The notes under the pieces: model-generated
The model's input: the letters and a program-made list of their open reading frames with translations, nothing else
Database searches by the model: none
Told to the model about the DNA's origin: nothing
Translations under genes and position numbers: made by a program
Shown here: one piece after another, positions 1-10,827 of the stretch
Layout of the letters: each line of letters opens with the position of its first letter
Position numbering within the stretch: position 1 is the stretch's first letter
NCBI GenBank assembly: GCA_016617785.1
Contig: JADILM010000003.1
Coordinates: 1 to 64,000 of the forward strand
Length of the DNA: 64,000 nucleotides
Reading direction: 5' to 3'
DNA from: Sporobolomyces roseus
Taxonomy: Eukaryota; Basidiomycota; Microbotryomycetes; Sporidiobolales; Sporidiobolaceae

Positions 1-62
1 TAATACGCTTCAATTGATGATGCAGGATACTGCCGCAGGCCTCAACATCCGATCGTCGACGA

Positions 63-383
63 CCCATCAAGGGCGACACCTGGCTTGACCGAGGCTTGTA
101 CATCGCTCTGACGGTGCACATTGCGTTATGTTTCGATGGTTTGCGAAAACTCGAGGTCTTCGTTTCTCACAGATTTGTGTCATCTCGAGCTGCATCTTCG
201 GCCCAGGGTTTCAGTAGGCCTTGGTCTAGCTTGTCTATCTCCTTTGCGACCATCCTGACGCTTCGCAACGATCGTAACCCAAGCTTCAATTAGCTTTTGT
301 AATATTTCGAATACAAATTTGCCGCCACCCCTCAGGTGCAACCCCAATCAAGGGCACTGCCAGACTGACCGGAGCCTAATTAG
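63..383 (+). repeat. diverged direct repeat pair
   Basis: Two segments of about 38 bp, at 63-100 and 347-383, share ATCAAGGGC near their start and TGACCG(G)AG towards their end, with scattered substitutions and one or two small indels between. They lie about 285 bp apart in the same orientation. The resemblance was judged by eye and could be weaker than it looks; no element type is assigned. Confidence 0.4.
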
Positions 384-1370
384 GGTTAGGACCGATCCTA
401 GTATGGCTCCCTCCGCTGCTCTCTCCGCATGCCTGACACCTCAGCGATGGTAGGAGCAGACTTGTGTGAGTTTCCAGCGCCTAATGGGAAATCTCAAATA
501 GGACCACATTTACTTGTATTCATCTATCATTGTGAATCTTGAGTTGTAAATCCCCCTGGATAACTGCGTGTCACTTATTTACTGATTGCATCAAATCTAG
601 CTTATCGACCGCTCACGAAAAACAGCACGCAAAAGGGCAGTCCAATTGTCGGCTAACTATTGCAGCTTTCTAATCGATCATCAACAGTACCTTCATTGTG
701 GAATTCAATCCGGCGCAATTCCGCTGGAATGTCTCAATGAAACGCTCGTCAAATTCCCTTATAAAAACTTCGCTTAAACCGAACAATGCCTCGCGGCAAT
801 TCGATTGTTTAAATCTCGTTATCCGTTCGATCTCGCATTACATATTAATCGTTCGCTCGCTCTAATCACTAAAACTTACCCTCTATTGCCTCAGTATGGA
901 TCAAATCTGACTATGATACAAATTCGACCTCAACTAATTCAGCTTTGCAAAACACACTCAGTCTGTATATGCTATCCAGCATAATCCTCAATACAAATCC
1001 CCCCTCGCGCTAATATTAGAAACGCTCTAAATGCCCATCTCACTCCATTCCTCGAATCCTCAAACCTCACCTCAATTGATCAATTCCTCATATCTTACCG
1101 CTAGTACACGGAATGCCTGCAACCTTTCGAATATCCTATAGGCAATACCTTTCTCTCTCGACTCGCTTCATCTCTCGTTTCGACTCATCCCAAACTCGCT
1201 ATACCTCCAAAACCCGCCAAGTTCTCATATTTTACTGTCAAGGTCAATACGGCTCATTATGGCTGTCGGCGACTCAATTCACCTCATCATTATTTCTTCT
1301 CCCGAAATTATCGCTTGCGTCTGGACGCGCTGTACTTGTTCAGATTGATTCGCTCGCACACCCTTAGTTC

Positions 1371-1392
1371 TCGCCTTGAAGTCGCCTTGAAG
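1371..1392 (+). repeat. 11-bp tandem duplication
   Basis: TCGCCTTGAAG occurs twice back to back and is followed by a further TCG. It is a minor local duplication inside the gene-poor left end. Confidence 0.7.
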
Positions 1393-2999
1393 TCGTTGGA
1401 GAGATGAAAATATTCGGTTGTCGCTTCTGCCTTTGTTTTCGCTTCTTCTCCTCCTTTTCACCACTTATTTCGACAAGAAGCCACCCATCCGACCTCTCAA
1501 CTATCTTCATGCAAAACACAACAAGCACAACGTCCCAACACGCGCATCGAATCGTTTCGCTTCACCTCGTGTTCTTCACTCATCGAATCTCAAATGCTCG
1601 CTAGCTTCAAGAACGCGACTCGAAACGCTATAGTGAGTCACTACTTCCACTACTATCTACCTCTCTTCCTCTCTCGTCTTCCCGTTCCATCTCGATCCTC
1701 CCCGTTGGACTGTTTATCGTACCTTTAGTGGGAGTACTACACGCGTTATTCTCCTAGCGAGCGTGTCCTCCAATCTTAGGGTATATAGATCTCACGCCGC
1801 AGTACTTAAAGCGAGTCTTACAGTCGACAGCGAAAAGATTGGGTCGCGGTTTAGTGGTCACTCAACTGACTCCCTCGTTCTCGTGTTCTACAGCTTATTG
1901 GCCATCGAGACAACTCAAGATCTGATCGTACATAGTCCGTGAGCTGGCAGCTCGCGTTTCTGTCCAGAAGTACGATCAAGACTGACATCGACAGTCTTTT
2001 CCGACTTGAACAACGACAGTTCAACGAGACAGGCTCTCCATTCTTCGCTTAGCAAACATCAGCAGAGCACAGTACTTCCACTAGGTGATTCGCCAGAATC
2101 GGTTTCAACATGTCTCAAGTTCACCAACTCGATCTTTCCCATCCTCTCCGTCCTCATTTCAACACGAAATTCCGATTGATTCTGATGTTCAATCTACAAC
2201 AAATAGGATCAGTGAAAGATGCGAATCGAACCCTCGTCGATTCACGCAAGAGTGCGTCCCTGATTCTTTCCCCTCTTTTTTGTTTTTTGTCCCTTTTCCA
2301 TGCTGACGCTTTACTACTACTCAGCTGGTGATTCATGTGCTATAGCTTGACCTATCGCAGAGCTGAGCGATGGAGAACCGCTAGCAAAGCTCGCGATCGC
2401 GGGCTTTGATGAAGAGTCGTGAGCCTCCGAGTCCCGTAGGCCTCGCTCGCCGTCTAACCTTTTGATGCTGACGTACTGCACTGTCCGACTTCTCAAGGCG
2501 TTGTGCAGATCTGCGAGCTCTGTCGCTTTCGTTGCTACCTCTCTCGCTGCTTCGCCAAAATCGACATGCGTCGCTTTTCGGAGTCGGATCTTGCTTCAGA
2601 GAATCTGCTTTCGGTAAGCACACTCGCCTCGTGATATGGCACAGTACTGATGCGTGATCTGTGAGCACGGCAGCTTGCAAGTCAAAGTCCAGACGGGGGA
2701 TGTCGGGGTAAATTCGAGTTCGACGTATTCGGTTTCGGGTTCGTCTACCTCTCTCTCACCTGTTCCTGTTATGTCCAGCTGAGCTGATTCTTTCGCTCGT
2801 TGTGCTCTACAGCGGCCTGTGACTGTCGTTTCTAGCTCTTCTCGCCTCGGAATCGTTCTCTCGAAATTCCCTCTCTTCTCTGCCTCTCTTCACTCTCTCG
2901 CTTCTCTCCCCTCTCTCTCTCCTCTCTTATCTCTGTCTCAGTGCAGAGCGCATTGTTCTGTTCACTGTAGCTCTACTTGCAATCAAAAAACAAAATCTA

Positions 3000-5900
3000 C
3001 TAAACACGCTTCTTCCTCTTCTCACCCAAGATACAGTCCAGAAGAAAGTCAAAATTGTCTGCTCTCATACCTTGCAGCAGATGCGTGAACCCACGCAATG
3101 ATGAGTTGAGCTGCTCAGCTGCCTGAAGAATCGAAAAGAGTCAGTTCGGTTCAGTCTGCTAGAAGCGAATGGGCTCACCGAGGTATTGAAAGCGCGAACG
3201 AAGACTCGATGGTCACTCCCTTGGGATGTAGGAGAGCGGTAGGGAATGACGAGATCAGGCGCAGAACCATCGAGAGGCGCAGAATCGCAAAATTCTCGAC
3301 ACAAGTCGTCGCTTTCCGAATGTCCCTGCAGGTGAAATCCGGTGACGACGACCCGAGATGACTCGAGAAAGGATGGGAGCCGAGGACTGCCGCGTCGGCG
3401 TTGTTTTGTCGGAGTTTGAAGCGGATTCTGATAAGTGCCGGGAGAGGGAGAGGAGAGAGCTTCGCGGAGGAGATCGCATGCTCGGTCGTAAGCGATGTAG
3501 GAGGGGAATGATGAGGAAGAGTTCGGGTCGGAAGAGCTTGTTGCTTGAGAGTGAACTTGCGAGAGGAAGTTGAGTACAGCTTGCGGAGATTCACCGTCGC
3601 AGAGTTTCGCCCAAGCGAGAGGACTCCCGCACGACGCTACGAGTAGCTGCAGCTTTCCTACACGTCGAAGCGACCAGGTATGGCTCACTGCACAGAGTCG
3701 AAACGTCAGAAATCGCCATTGACGGGATGGCGCAAGCAGGAAGAAAGGCACCGAACACTGCTTACCTCTCTCGGAATCGATTACTTCTCCTCCTTCGTTG
3801 TAAGCTGACGGAATCGATGAGATCTGTCCTCGCCATCCTCGTTCCATGTTGACCGCTCTCCTTCGTTCGAAGTTTTGCCAGTTCGTTTGATGAGCAATAT
3901 CGGTGCATGACTCGCTAGGAGGTTCTCCTTCGACCAGAGGAGCGCGAGGCTGACCACAGCCGATGACGCCGCAGAGATCTTGGTGATCAAAGTGGTTTTC
4001 GCAATATCGACCATTGCGAGTCGATTTGTGCGGAGGGTTGGAGCAAGCGGGAACAGCACAGAGCTACTCCACGTAGAGTGTCCATCAGTTACGGCTCGTA
4101 CATTAGCGCAGGAGAGGAAGAGGACTGACAAAGTGGCCGATTGATATTCCATCGCAAACTGCGAAAGACGCGCGATGCGCAGAACTACTCTCAGTGTCTT
4201 CGACGAAGCCCTGAATATGCGCTCATAGTTAGCTCCACAGTCTTTGGAATGCTCAAAGAAGTGAGTATCGACTTACACTCTCGATTTCGCATTTGCCGCC
4301 CCACCTCAATCCTCCTGCTTTCTCTTCCTCACTCGCTCTTCCGCCCTTCCATCTCAGCCTACGATCTTGAGAGCATTCTTGACATGCGTGAGGCTCGAGC
4401 AAATGAACTCCATTTTTGTGCGTGAATAGATTGAGATTGGCGAAACGAACGAGAGTTTCCGATGAAGGTCGAGAGGCAGTGACAAGTCGATGGCCTCGCT
4501 CGAGTGACTTCTCGATCGAGGAGTGGATCACGAAGGACTTCCAGACGTGCGCTGAGGAGAGTTTGAGAATGGAGTGCTCCCGTTCATCTCCTTCGTCCGA
4601 AATCTCCTCCTCGCAATCCGCCATTTCGTCACCCTTTTGCGCTACTGTCTCATCCTCATCTTCGCCGATTCCCCCATGGAGACTGTTCCATACCCTTGCG
4701 TAGCCGCCGGGGCTGACGCATTGCTGTAATAGGAGAGCAGCGAAATGCTTTGAGAATCCCTTGGTAACCCACACTGCATCGCCAACCTTGTGATAGCTAG
4801 CTCCTTCTTCCCAGATCCACACCTTCCGACCTCCATGTACTATCTCGACGTGGTCTGGAGCATGACGAGCTCGACATCTGGCGTTCGTGCAGACGTGCGT
4901 AGCGACGAGGATCGAACGGGCAGATTCGGAGGGCGAAACTAGCCAGTGAGGTCCGCTGGGCTTGTTTCGAAGGGTAAGAGCGGACGCGCATTGAATGCAG
5001 ACGGTGCGAGGAGTTGTGAGGATGAGGAGTGGAGTAGGCGTCGAAGGATTCGGGAGACTACGATCCTCCTCGTTCGGGAGCTTGTACAAGTTGAGCGCTT
5101 TGGCGGCAAGGAGCGCGGAAGCTGATGGATCTGCTCCGCTTCGAGGGGTCGAGGCTGAGATGGTGCGAGCGAGAGTGTCGAAAGAGGAGCCGAAAGTGCG
5201 TCCATTCGCAAAAGACTGCGCTTGAGCGATAGCCAACATCTGCGCATTCTCTTGTAGAGATCGCGAGAGTTGAATTAGGTCTGGAAGGGCGAAAGAGGGA
5301 GAGATCCGGGTCAATGCCTCGCATGTGGAAAGAAGGGAAGATGCTGCCGAGTGTGTTGCGAAAAGGGAGAGAAGAGGTACCGATCGAACGAGGGAGGAGC
5401 GACGCTGTCGACGCTTGTGAGGAGATGACAGTCGACGTGTGGGACTTTCAATATCGGAGGAAGCGGGCGAAGATCCTATCGGAGTAGGTGAATTCGATCC
5501 GGATCTCGAATTGGGTCTCTTCTTCGGGGTCGCAGGCGTAGCTGTTCGGTGCAGGCAACAGTCGGCGGTGCTGCAGTATCTAGAGTATGTGGAAACTCAC
5601 GAGATGGGCTCGGAAGAGGGAGAGCACTCTCTGTTCTTTCGTCTGTAGATGTCGCACTTCCTCTTTCGCTCGAGTCTCTTCGGTGTTTCGACTCTTTGAC
5701 ACTGACAGCACGCTGTTGATGGGATCTGACGACGGCTCGAAGGTCTTCCAGTGTAAGGTCCTCGTTCTTGATGCAGGCGGGTGGCATTTGGATTTGAAGA
5801 ATGTCTTCGCGCTGAGAAGAGGTCAATCGAAGTCAATCAGTACGCTTCTCCGCCTTGCGAACATGCTACTCGTCAGTGAAAGCTCACCTCGATCGCCTTC

Positions 5901-6253
5901 CCTGTAACATTCTCTGGCACTCCTTCACGCCTTCTACTCGATTTCCCTTCCCGATGCTCAATGTCGCTTTCAACGCTTCCCTCCTCTTGATCTAAGCTCG
6001 AAGGACCGTAGTCAGCAATAAGATCTCCTTCCGATTCCATAGATCCGACTGACTGTAAGTTGAAGAAGAGACTGAAGGAAGTGTAGGAATGGGAGGAAGG
6101 GAGAGAGAGTAGCCTAGTTGACGTAGTCGCGGTATAGCTATAGCATTCCTGTCAGACCTATTGGCTCAGCAGTCACTCAAGCAACACGAGATAGGCAAGA
6201 TGCAGAACTTACTGTTGTTTGATATCTTTGGAAGCAGCAGATTGTCGCGGCAT
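3000..6253 (-). CDS. KDZ transposase-associated CxC5-CxC6 protein
   Basis: Eight exons join into one frame of about 925 residues: 6213-6253, 5888-6137, 5601-5811, 4277-5541, 4130-4210, 3766-4063, 3179-3687 and 3000-3122. Residues 1 to about 240 are low-complexity. A CxC5-type cluster follows (about 349-460: CIQC, then CTNARC, then an aromatic/basic stretch and YARVWN). CxC6 begins with CDGISIGHF across an intron and continues with CAVPAC, CENH and CGVIGC (about 610-690). The C-terminal half resembles the RNase H-like KDZ-associated region: YDRAC, FHLQGH, LCREFC, RAFNTS and EQLN, so the acidic residues in YDRAC and EQLN are present. This architecture is known from basidiomycete genomes next to Kyakuja-Dileera-Zisupton transposons. 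No second transposon gene or terminal repeat was seen here. Whether it is an element or a domesticated gene is open. The last exon could extend further, since a GTGAG lies before the stop. Confidence 0.8.
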
Positions 6254-6554
6254 CGAGCAGGGAGAACCGACCTTCGCACGATTTAGCTCTGATTCAGTCT
6301 GTACTATGCTTGCGGAGTCGACTGGAGGAGTGAAGAGGTTTCATGAAAGGAAGACTTCCAAGGACCGTGCATGAGCCCTCTCTCCCTCAACAAGCATCCC
6401 GAGAAGAAAAAAAGATTCAGGTGAGGGTCAGCTCATTCTTCGTCGATATCTCTCTAACTTCGTCGCCAGCTTCATCAAGAGATACATGAAGCAAGTTGCA
6501 CAACAGTATTACTATCTATTCAGGCGAGGTTACTATCTAAATCCAGAATCAAGA
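6254..6554. other. intergenic, tandem minus genes
   Basis: A 301-bp gap between the stop of the TBC gene and the start of the CxC5-CxC6 gene. It should hold the terminator of the former and the promoter of the latter. No distinctive element was seen. Confidence 0.5.
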
Positions 6555-9500
6555 CTATTCACCGTAAGAATCGAAAAACGTCGTTTCATCGTAGACACTG
6601 TCTCTTATCGTTCCCTCGCTAGGATGCCCTCGACTGATTACTCCAGCCCTCGAGTAAGTACCTCCGTCTTTCTCCTCAAGAGTCTTCCCAGAACTGGACC
6701 GTGTGAGAAATTCGCTTGCTATTCTCCGTTCGTCTCGACTCGAACCAGTGATCGAGCTGCTCAGATCGAGCGAATCGGCCATTGATCCTCTTGAAGACCG
6801 CTTCTTGGTTGCTGCTGGCCGACGAGCGATTCTGGCTCCTCGGGATAAGGAAGGTTGCGATAGTTGCGAAGAGTTATTGAGTAGATCAGCCATAGAGTCG
6901 TCGACGACTGAAGGAGATTCGAAGGAGAGGTTTGAGGGGTGTGAGAGTTGATGCGACTCGCTCGATTGAGCAGGAGGGAGGAAGGCTGATTCGGTGGGAG
7001 GTATGAAAGCTGATTCTGTAGGAGGAGCTGGCGTGACGAAAGAGGAGTTGAAAGAAGTGGTGGAGGAGGGAGAGGAAGTGGGAAGGAGAAGTTTGTCATG
7101 ACTTGGTTGCGAGGAGCTGACGTGATCGAAAGCAGCGGGGTGCGAGGGATCCGATGACTGAGGAAGTACTTGAATAGCTAATCCCGATAATTCGTTCTCA
7201 AATTCCAACTCTCCTGTCCCGTCAACCGATCCCAAGAGATGCGCTTGCACAGGAGCATCTGATAGCTGCCATCCTCTTCCACCTTGTGTAAGCCTCGAGC
7301 TCTGCACTCCTTCTCCAATTCCATCCTGTAATTCTTCCTGCCTTCGTTGCGACCGTCTGAGCGTCTCGTCGATCCGATTCGATGTGATGGGTACGTCGTC
7401 ATCGGTGGTCGTTGAGCTGAGGGCGGTTCCGGAGGAGTGTGAGGCACTTCGAGGTCGGAAACTTGCGGCGGTACTGACCCTAGAGGGAGTATCGAGCGTC
7501 GAAGTGGACCTGCCGTGGGCGTTGCGGGACGGAGAGCGAGATAAGGGCGGAATGGAGAGGTCGGGAGAGAGGAGAGGGAGGCGGGTCGAACGTGAGAGAA
7601 CCGGTGAGATCGAGGGTGAACGGCTCGAAGATGGTAACGTCGTGTTGAAATTCTCGTCGATTGAACCGTTCTGTGCTCGACGAGCGGAAGAGCTGAGGAG
7701 AAGGGGACGAGGAGCACTACTGAGACTGGAGTTGGCTGCGTGACCGCTTGGAGAGGAGAACGGTGAAGATTCTTTGATTCTGCCGGCACCAACTGGAGGA
7801 GTGAACGGCGTCTCCCTCGGGTTGCCCAACTCTGAGTATCCCCTCTCCGATCCCGTACTCGCCATCAGTCGTTCCCCCGCTTCCCTGACCTTCGTTCCTA
7901 GTTGTTCCGCTGCCACTCGATCCTTCAGCAGTTGAGCGTGAACGACTAGGTTTGTCTGAGCCTTCATGACTTGAGCGGCTGCGTCGGAAGCAGCGAGACG
8001 AGTGACCGAGTTCCTGAACCATCCTCCAAGCGAAGAAGTCGTCCGATCGGTTTCCGTCAACTCCTCGTCTTCGACACCATATTCCGGTGAAGCCAACTCG
8101 GCTTCGACAATCGACGAGATCGTTTCTCGTTCTGCCATTCGAGCAGGTGGAGGTGGGAGAAGCTTGCCTTCAAGCATAGTAACGTTGTTTGCGAGAGAAC
8201 CGGAGGAAGAGCGAGGTGACGAGAAAGCGATCGAACCGAATCGACCTCCTCCTCCTTCAGAAGGTGCTCGACGTTGATCGGTCCGAGCTTCGGAGACGGA
8301 TGAGGCAGTTGCGTCGAGTTCGAAATCGGTAGCTTTCGCTGCTGGAGTCGAAGGAGGCGTCCATAGCTTCGGTTTGAAGAGACCAGCGAAGCCTGTGACT
8401 GATGCGTTACTCGGAGACTTGATTGTCGAATGCTTCGGGGTAGACGGCTTTGTAGAGGAACGACCTAAACGTCGATTACGAAGATTCCATGCGAGAAGGA
8501 GAAGTTCATCGACAGCAGAACCTTCGATGTTTGGTGCTTGTAGGACGGTGTAGATCTTTTGAAGATTCTGACGGCATGGAAGGGAGGACGTTAACGAATG
8601 AAAATACTGAAAAACGACGAGAACAGCAACAAACCGAATAAGGAGATATCAGTGTAGCACGCTTGCTGATCACTAGTGCAAGTGCCAAGTCGAGAGCGTG
8701 CGACAGTACCGGAGAGAGCGTCTCGGCTTGGTGATCGTTGCGAGGGTAGAGCGAGATAATCCGACTGCGAGGAGAAAGGACCCAAAACGCTGATCAGCCA
8801 TTGAGCGTCACGCGTAGTCTACGAGATAGAGCCGAGAGGACTTACTCCCAGATCCGAATCAAGTCAGGAAACGAGAACTGTGTAAAGTAAATAGTCAGAA
8901 CCCAATCGAATGTTGAAGAGAAAGGAAAGGTCAACTCACTTCGTTTGCGAAAAGAGTTGTAAGCCATCTCAACATGATACCACCGAGTTCTATGTGTTTC
9001 CGATCAAGTGCTTCGGCCACCGTTGGATCCAGCCACATCAACAATCCCTCGAATCTCGCGATAGTTGCGGACAATCCGATCGGAGCGGCTAGCCCATTCG
9101 AGAGCGTCCGAGTTCTCGTTTGTGAGAAGTCATCGAGAGTTGGAACGTAGAGATCTTGCAGCTGAGAGATGAGTGAGCCGAGAGCGAAGAACGTCGTCGA
9201 CTCGACTTCGAATGATGAGAGGCTTGAATCGGATGCGAAGACGTAGGCGAAAACGGCGGCGAGGTACGACATACCTTGCACATACGAGATACCGGGGTTC
9301 AAGAAGGCGTAGATGAAGAGGGGTCGAAGAAGAGCTTGTCGACGGGTTGAAGGTCGAGAGGGCGAATTAGAAGGGGAAGAATCGGGAAAGTGAGAAGCGG
9401 GTCTAGGGGTTGCGGGAGACTGTGGAGAGGTAGAGGGAGGTATATTTGTAGAGGTGGTTTCGACTTCTAGGGGTGTATCGAGCGTGAGAGTCGGATTTGA

Positions 9501-10251
9501 AGCATTGAGGGAATCTTTCGAGATATGAATTCGTTCGTTTTGCGACAACTCTTGCGAATCTGGATTCGCTAGCTTGGTCGCCGACTCTCGATCTGAGTTG
9601 TCGAGCACGCGGATCCTCCTCCATAGCGAGTCTTCTCCGTGTTCTCCTTCTGTATCGGGTTTCCCTCCAAACCATCCCATTTGTCCGAAAGTCCTCTCAA
9701 CATCACGCTCTATTTCCCGCAGCAACTTGTCATAACGATGTAAAGGTTCTTTGTGGTCTGGCGGAGGCAGAGCGGTGATGCGAGTATCGACCTCGGAGAG
9801 AAAAGCGGAGTACTGAGAGGAAAGGGACGAAGGGGAAGCAAGGTTGAGGAGTCGACTGTAGGCGGCAGGACGGATTCGAGGAGGTTCGTCGGGGATACCT
9901 GATGATGCACGAGCAAAGTCAGCAACGCCCTCTGCTGCAGGAGTTCGATTGAAGGAGTGAGTAGTAAGTCCGGACGAACCTTCTTGCGCTAATCGTCTCA
10001 ATTCTTGCTCTCTCCAGTCGTTCTCGTATCCTTGTTGATTTCCACCATTCAGAATCGATTCCTCTTTGTCGGATGAGGTTGATGAATCACGAGTTGTTGA
10101 AGGATCTTCAATCCTAGACGGCGATTGAAGGAGGAACTCGAATCGTTCTAGCCTATACCAGACAGTACATGTATGATTAGTAGAGCACCCTACAGCTTGC
10201 AGAGGCTATTAAAGGCGAGTTTAGTACGAACCTTTGTTGTCGGCTAACCAT
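6555..10251 (-). CDS. TBC-domain Rab GTPase-activating protein
   Basis: Encodes a TBC Rab-GAP, which speeds GTP hydrolysis on Rab proteins in membrane traffic. The first exon is only 20 nt (10232-10251) and the next runs from 10152 down to 8940. The TBC domain opens with WREQELRRLAQEG and PDEPPRIRP, resembling TBC1D13-type proteins. Both catalytic fingers are visible: the arginine finger in IERDVERT and the glutamine finger in YVQGM. FSFPDLIRIWD marks the next exon. A disordered insert separates the arginine- and glutamine-finger parts. A tail of about 600 residues, rich in Ser and Pro, follows the domain and ends at 6555. Splicing between 8600 and 8850 is uncertain; the best frame reads LDLALALVISKR and then LQKIYTVLQ. 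The target Rab cannot be inferred. Confidence 0.85.
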
Positions 10252-10827
10252 CTGATCTCAACCTTGAAGTTCGCTACGGAACGACTCGAGACGCCTCTGT
10301 ATCGATCAAAGATATCTTGTAGTATGAACGGCAGCTTGAGGTGAAAGTCGAGCAGATTCGATGTTGTTGGTTGAAAGGAGAGAAGCGATTTCGCAAGGGG
10401 TGAGCGAATCGACTTATCTCACTCTGAGCAGATTGCACTCGCACTGTTGACACACATTCATATATATTAGAACGGCCAGAGTGAAAAAGACCGTCGACGA
10501 CCTATCTCTCACGAAAGGAGAACGAAAGATTCAGAAAATGCACAAAAGTTTTCAGTTCGGATATGACATAACGACGACAAGGTATAGCTGCAAGAGAAGA
10601 CTGTCTCAAAGAGGAGGTAGAGGGAGCGGGAGAGAGGAAAGGGAAGAGCTTGAATAGAGCGAGCGTCGAGGAAAGTCTAATCTACTTCGCGTTTGATAGA
10701 TTCGATAGCATCACTGTGAAATGGAAGACTCGAGATCATCAGCAACTATTCAGAACGCGCTCCGGGTAGCTCCACTAGAGTAGCCGTAGTCGCAAAGCGC
10801 GACATTCAGAATCAAAAACTGGAATAC
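10252..10827. promoter_or_regulatory. intergenic with TATA-like tract
   Basis: The 576-bp gap between the UBP2 stop and the TBC gene start, both on the minus strand. It contains an AT stretch CATATATATTAG near 10460 that could serve as a TATA element. Nothing else recognisable was found. Confidence 0.35.

Larger units (their letters stand above)
1..2999. other. gene-poor left end
   Basis: About 3 kb in which I recognise no gene on either strand. The stretch from roughly 480 to 1100 is visibly richer in A/T than the rest of the window. It holds a diverged direct repeat (63-100 and 347-383), one telomere-like TTAGGGTTAGG string near 380-391, an 11-bp tandem duplication at 1371-1392 and a pyrimidine tract around 2860-2940. 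Open frames here are short, serine/arginine-rich and show no domain. It could be a long intergenic region, a decayed element, or flank of a gene outside the window. Confidence 0.55.

Noticed and set aside
379..391. Telomere repeat
   Set aside because: Only one and a half TTAGGG units, with no array; insufficient to call telomeric sequence.
2215..2240. Minus-strand GGTTCGATTC resembling a tRNA T-arm
   Set aside because: Stem pairing fails beyond one or two base pairs and no other tRNA arms are visible.
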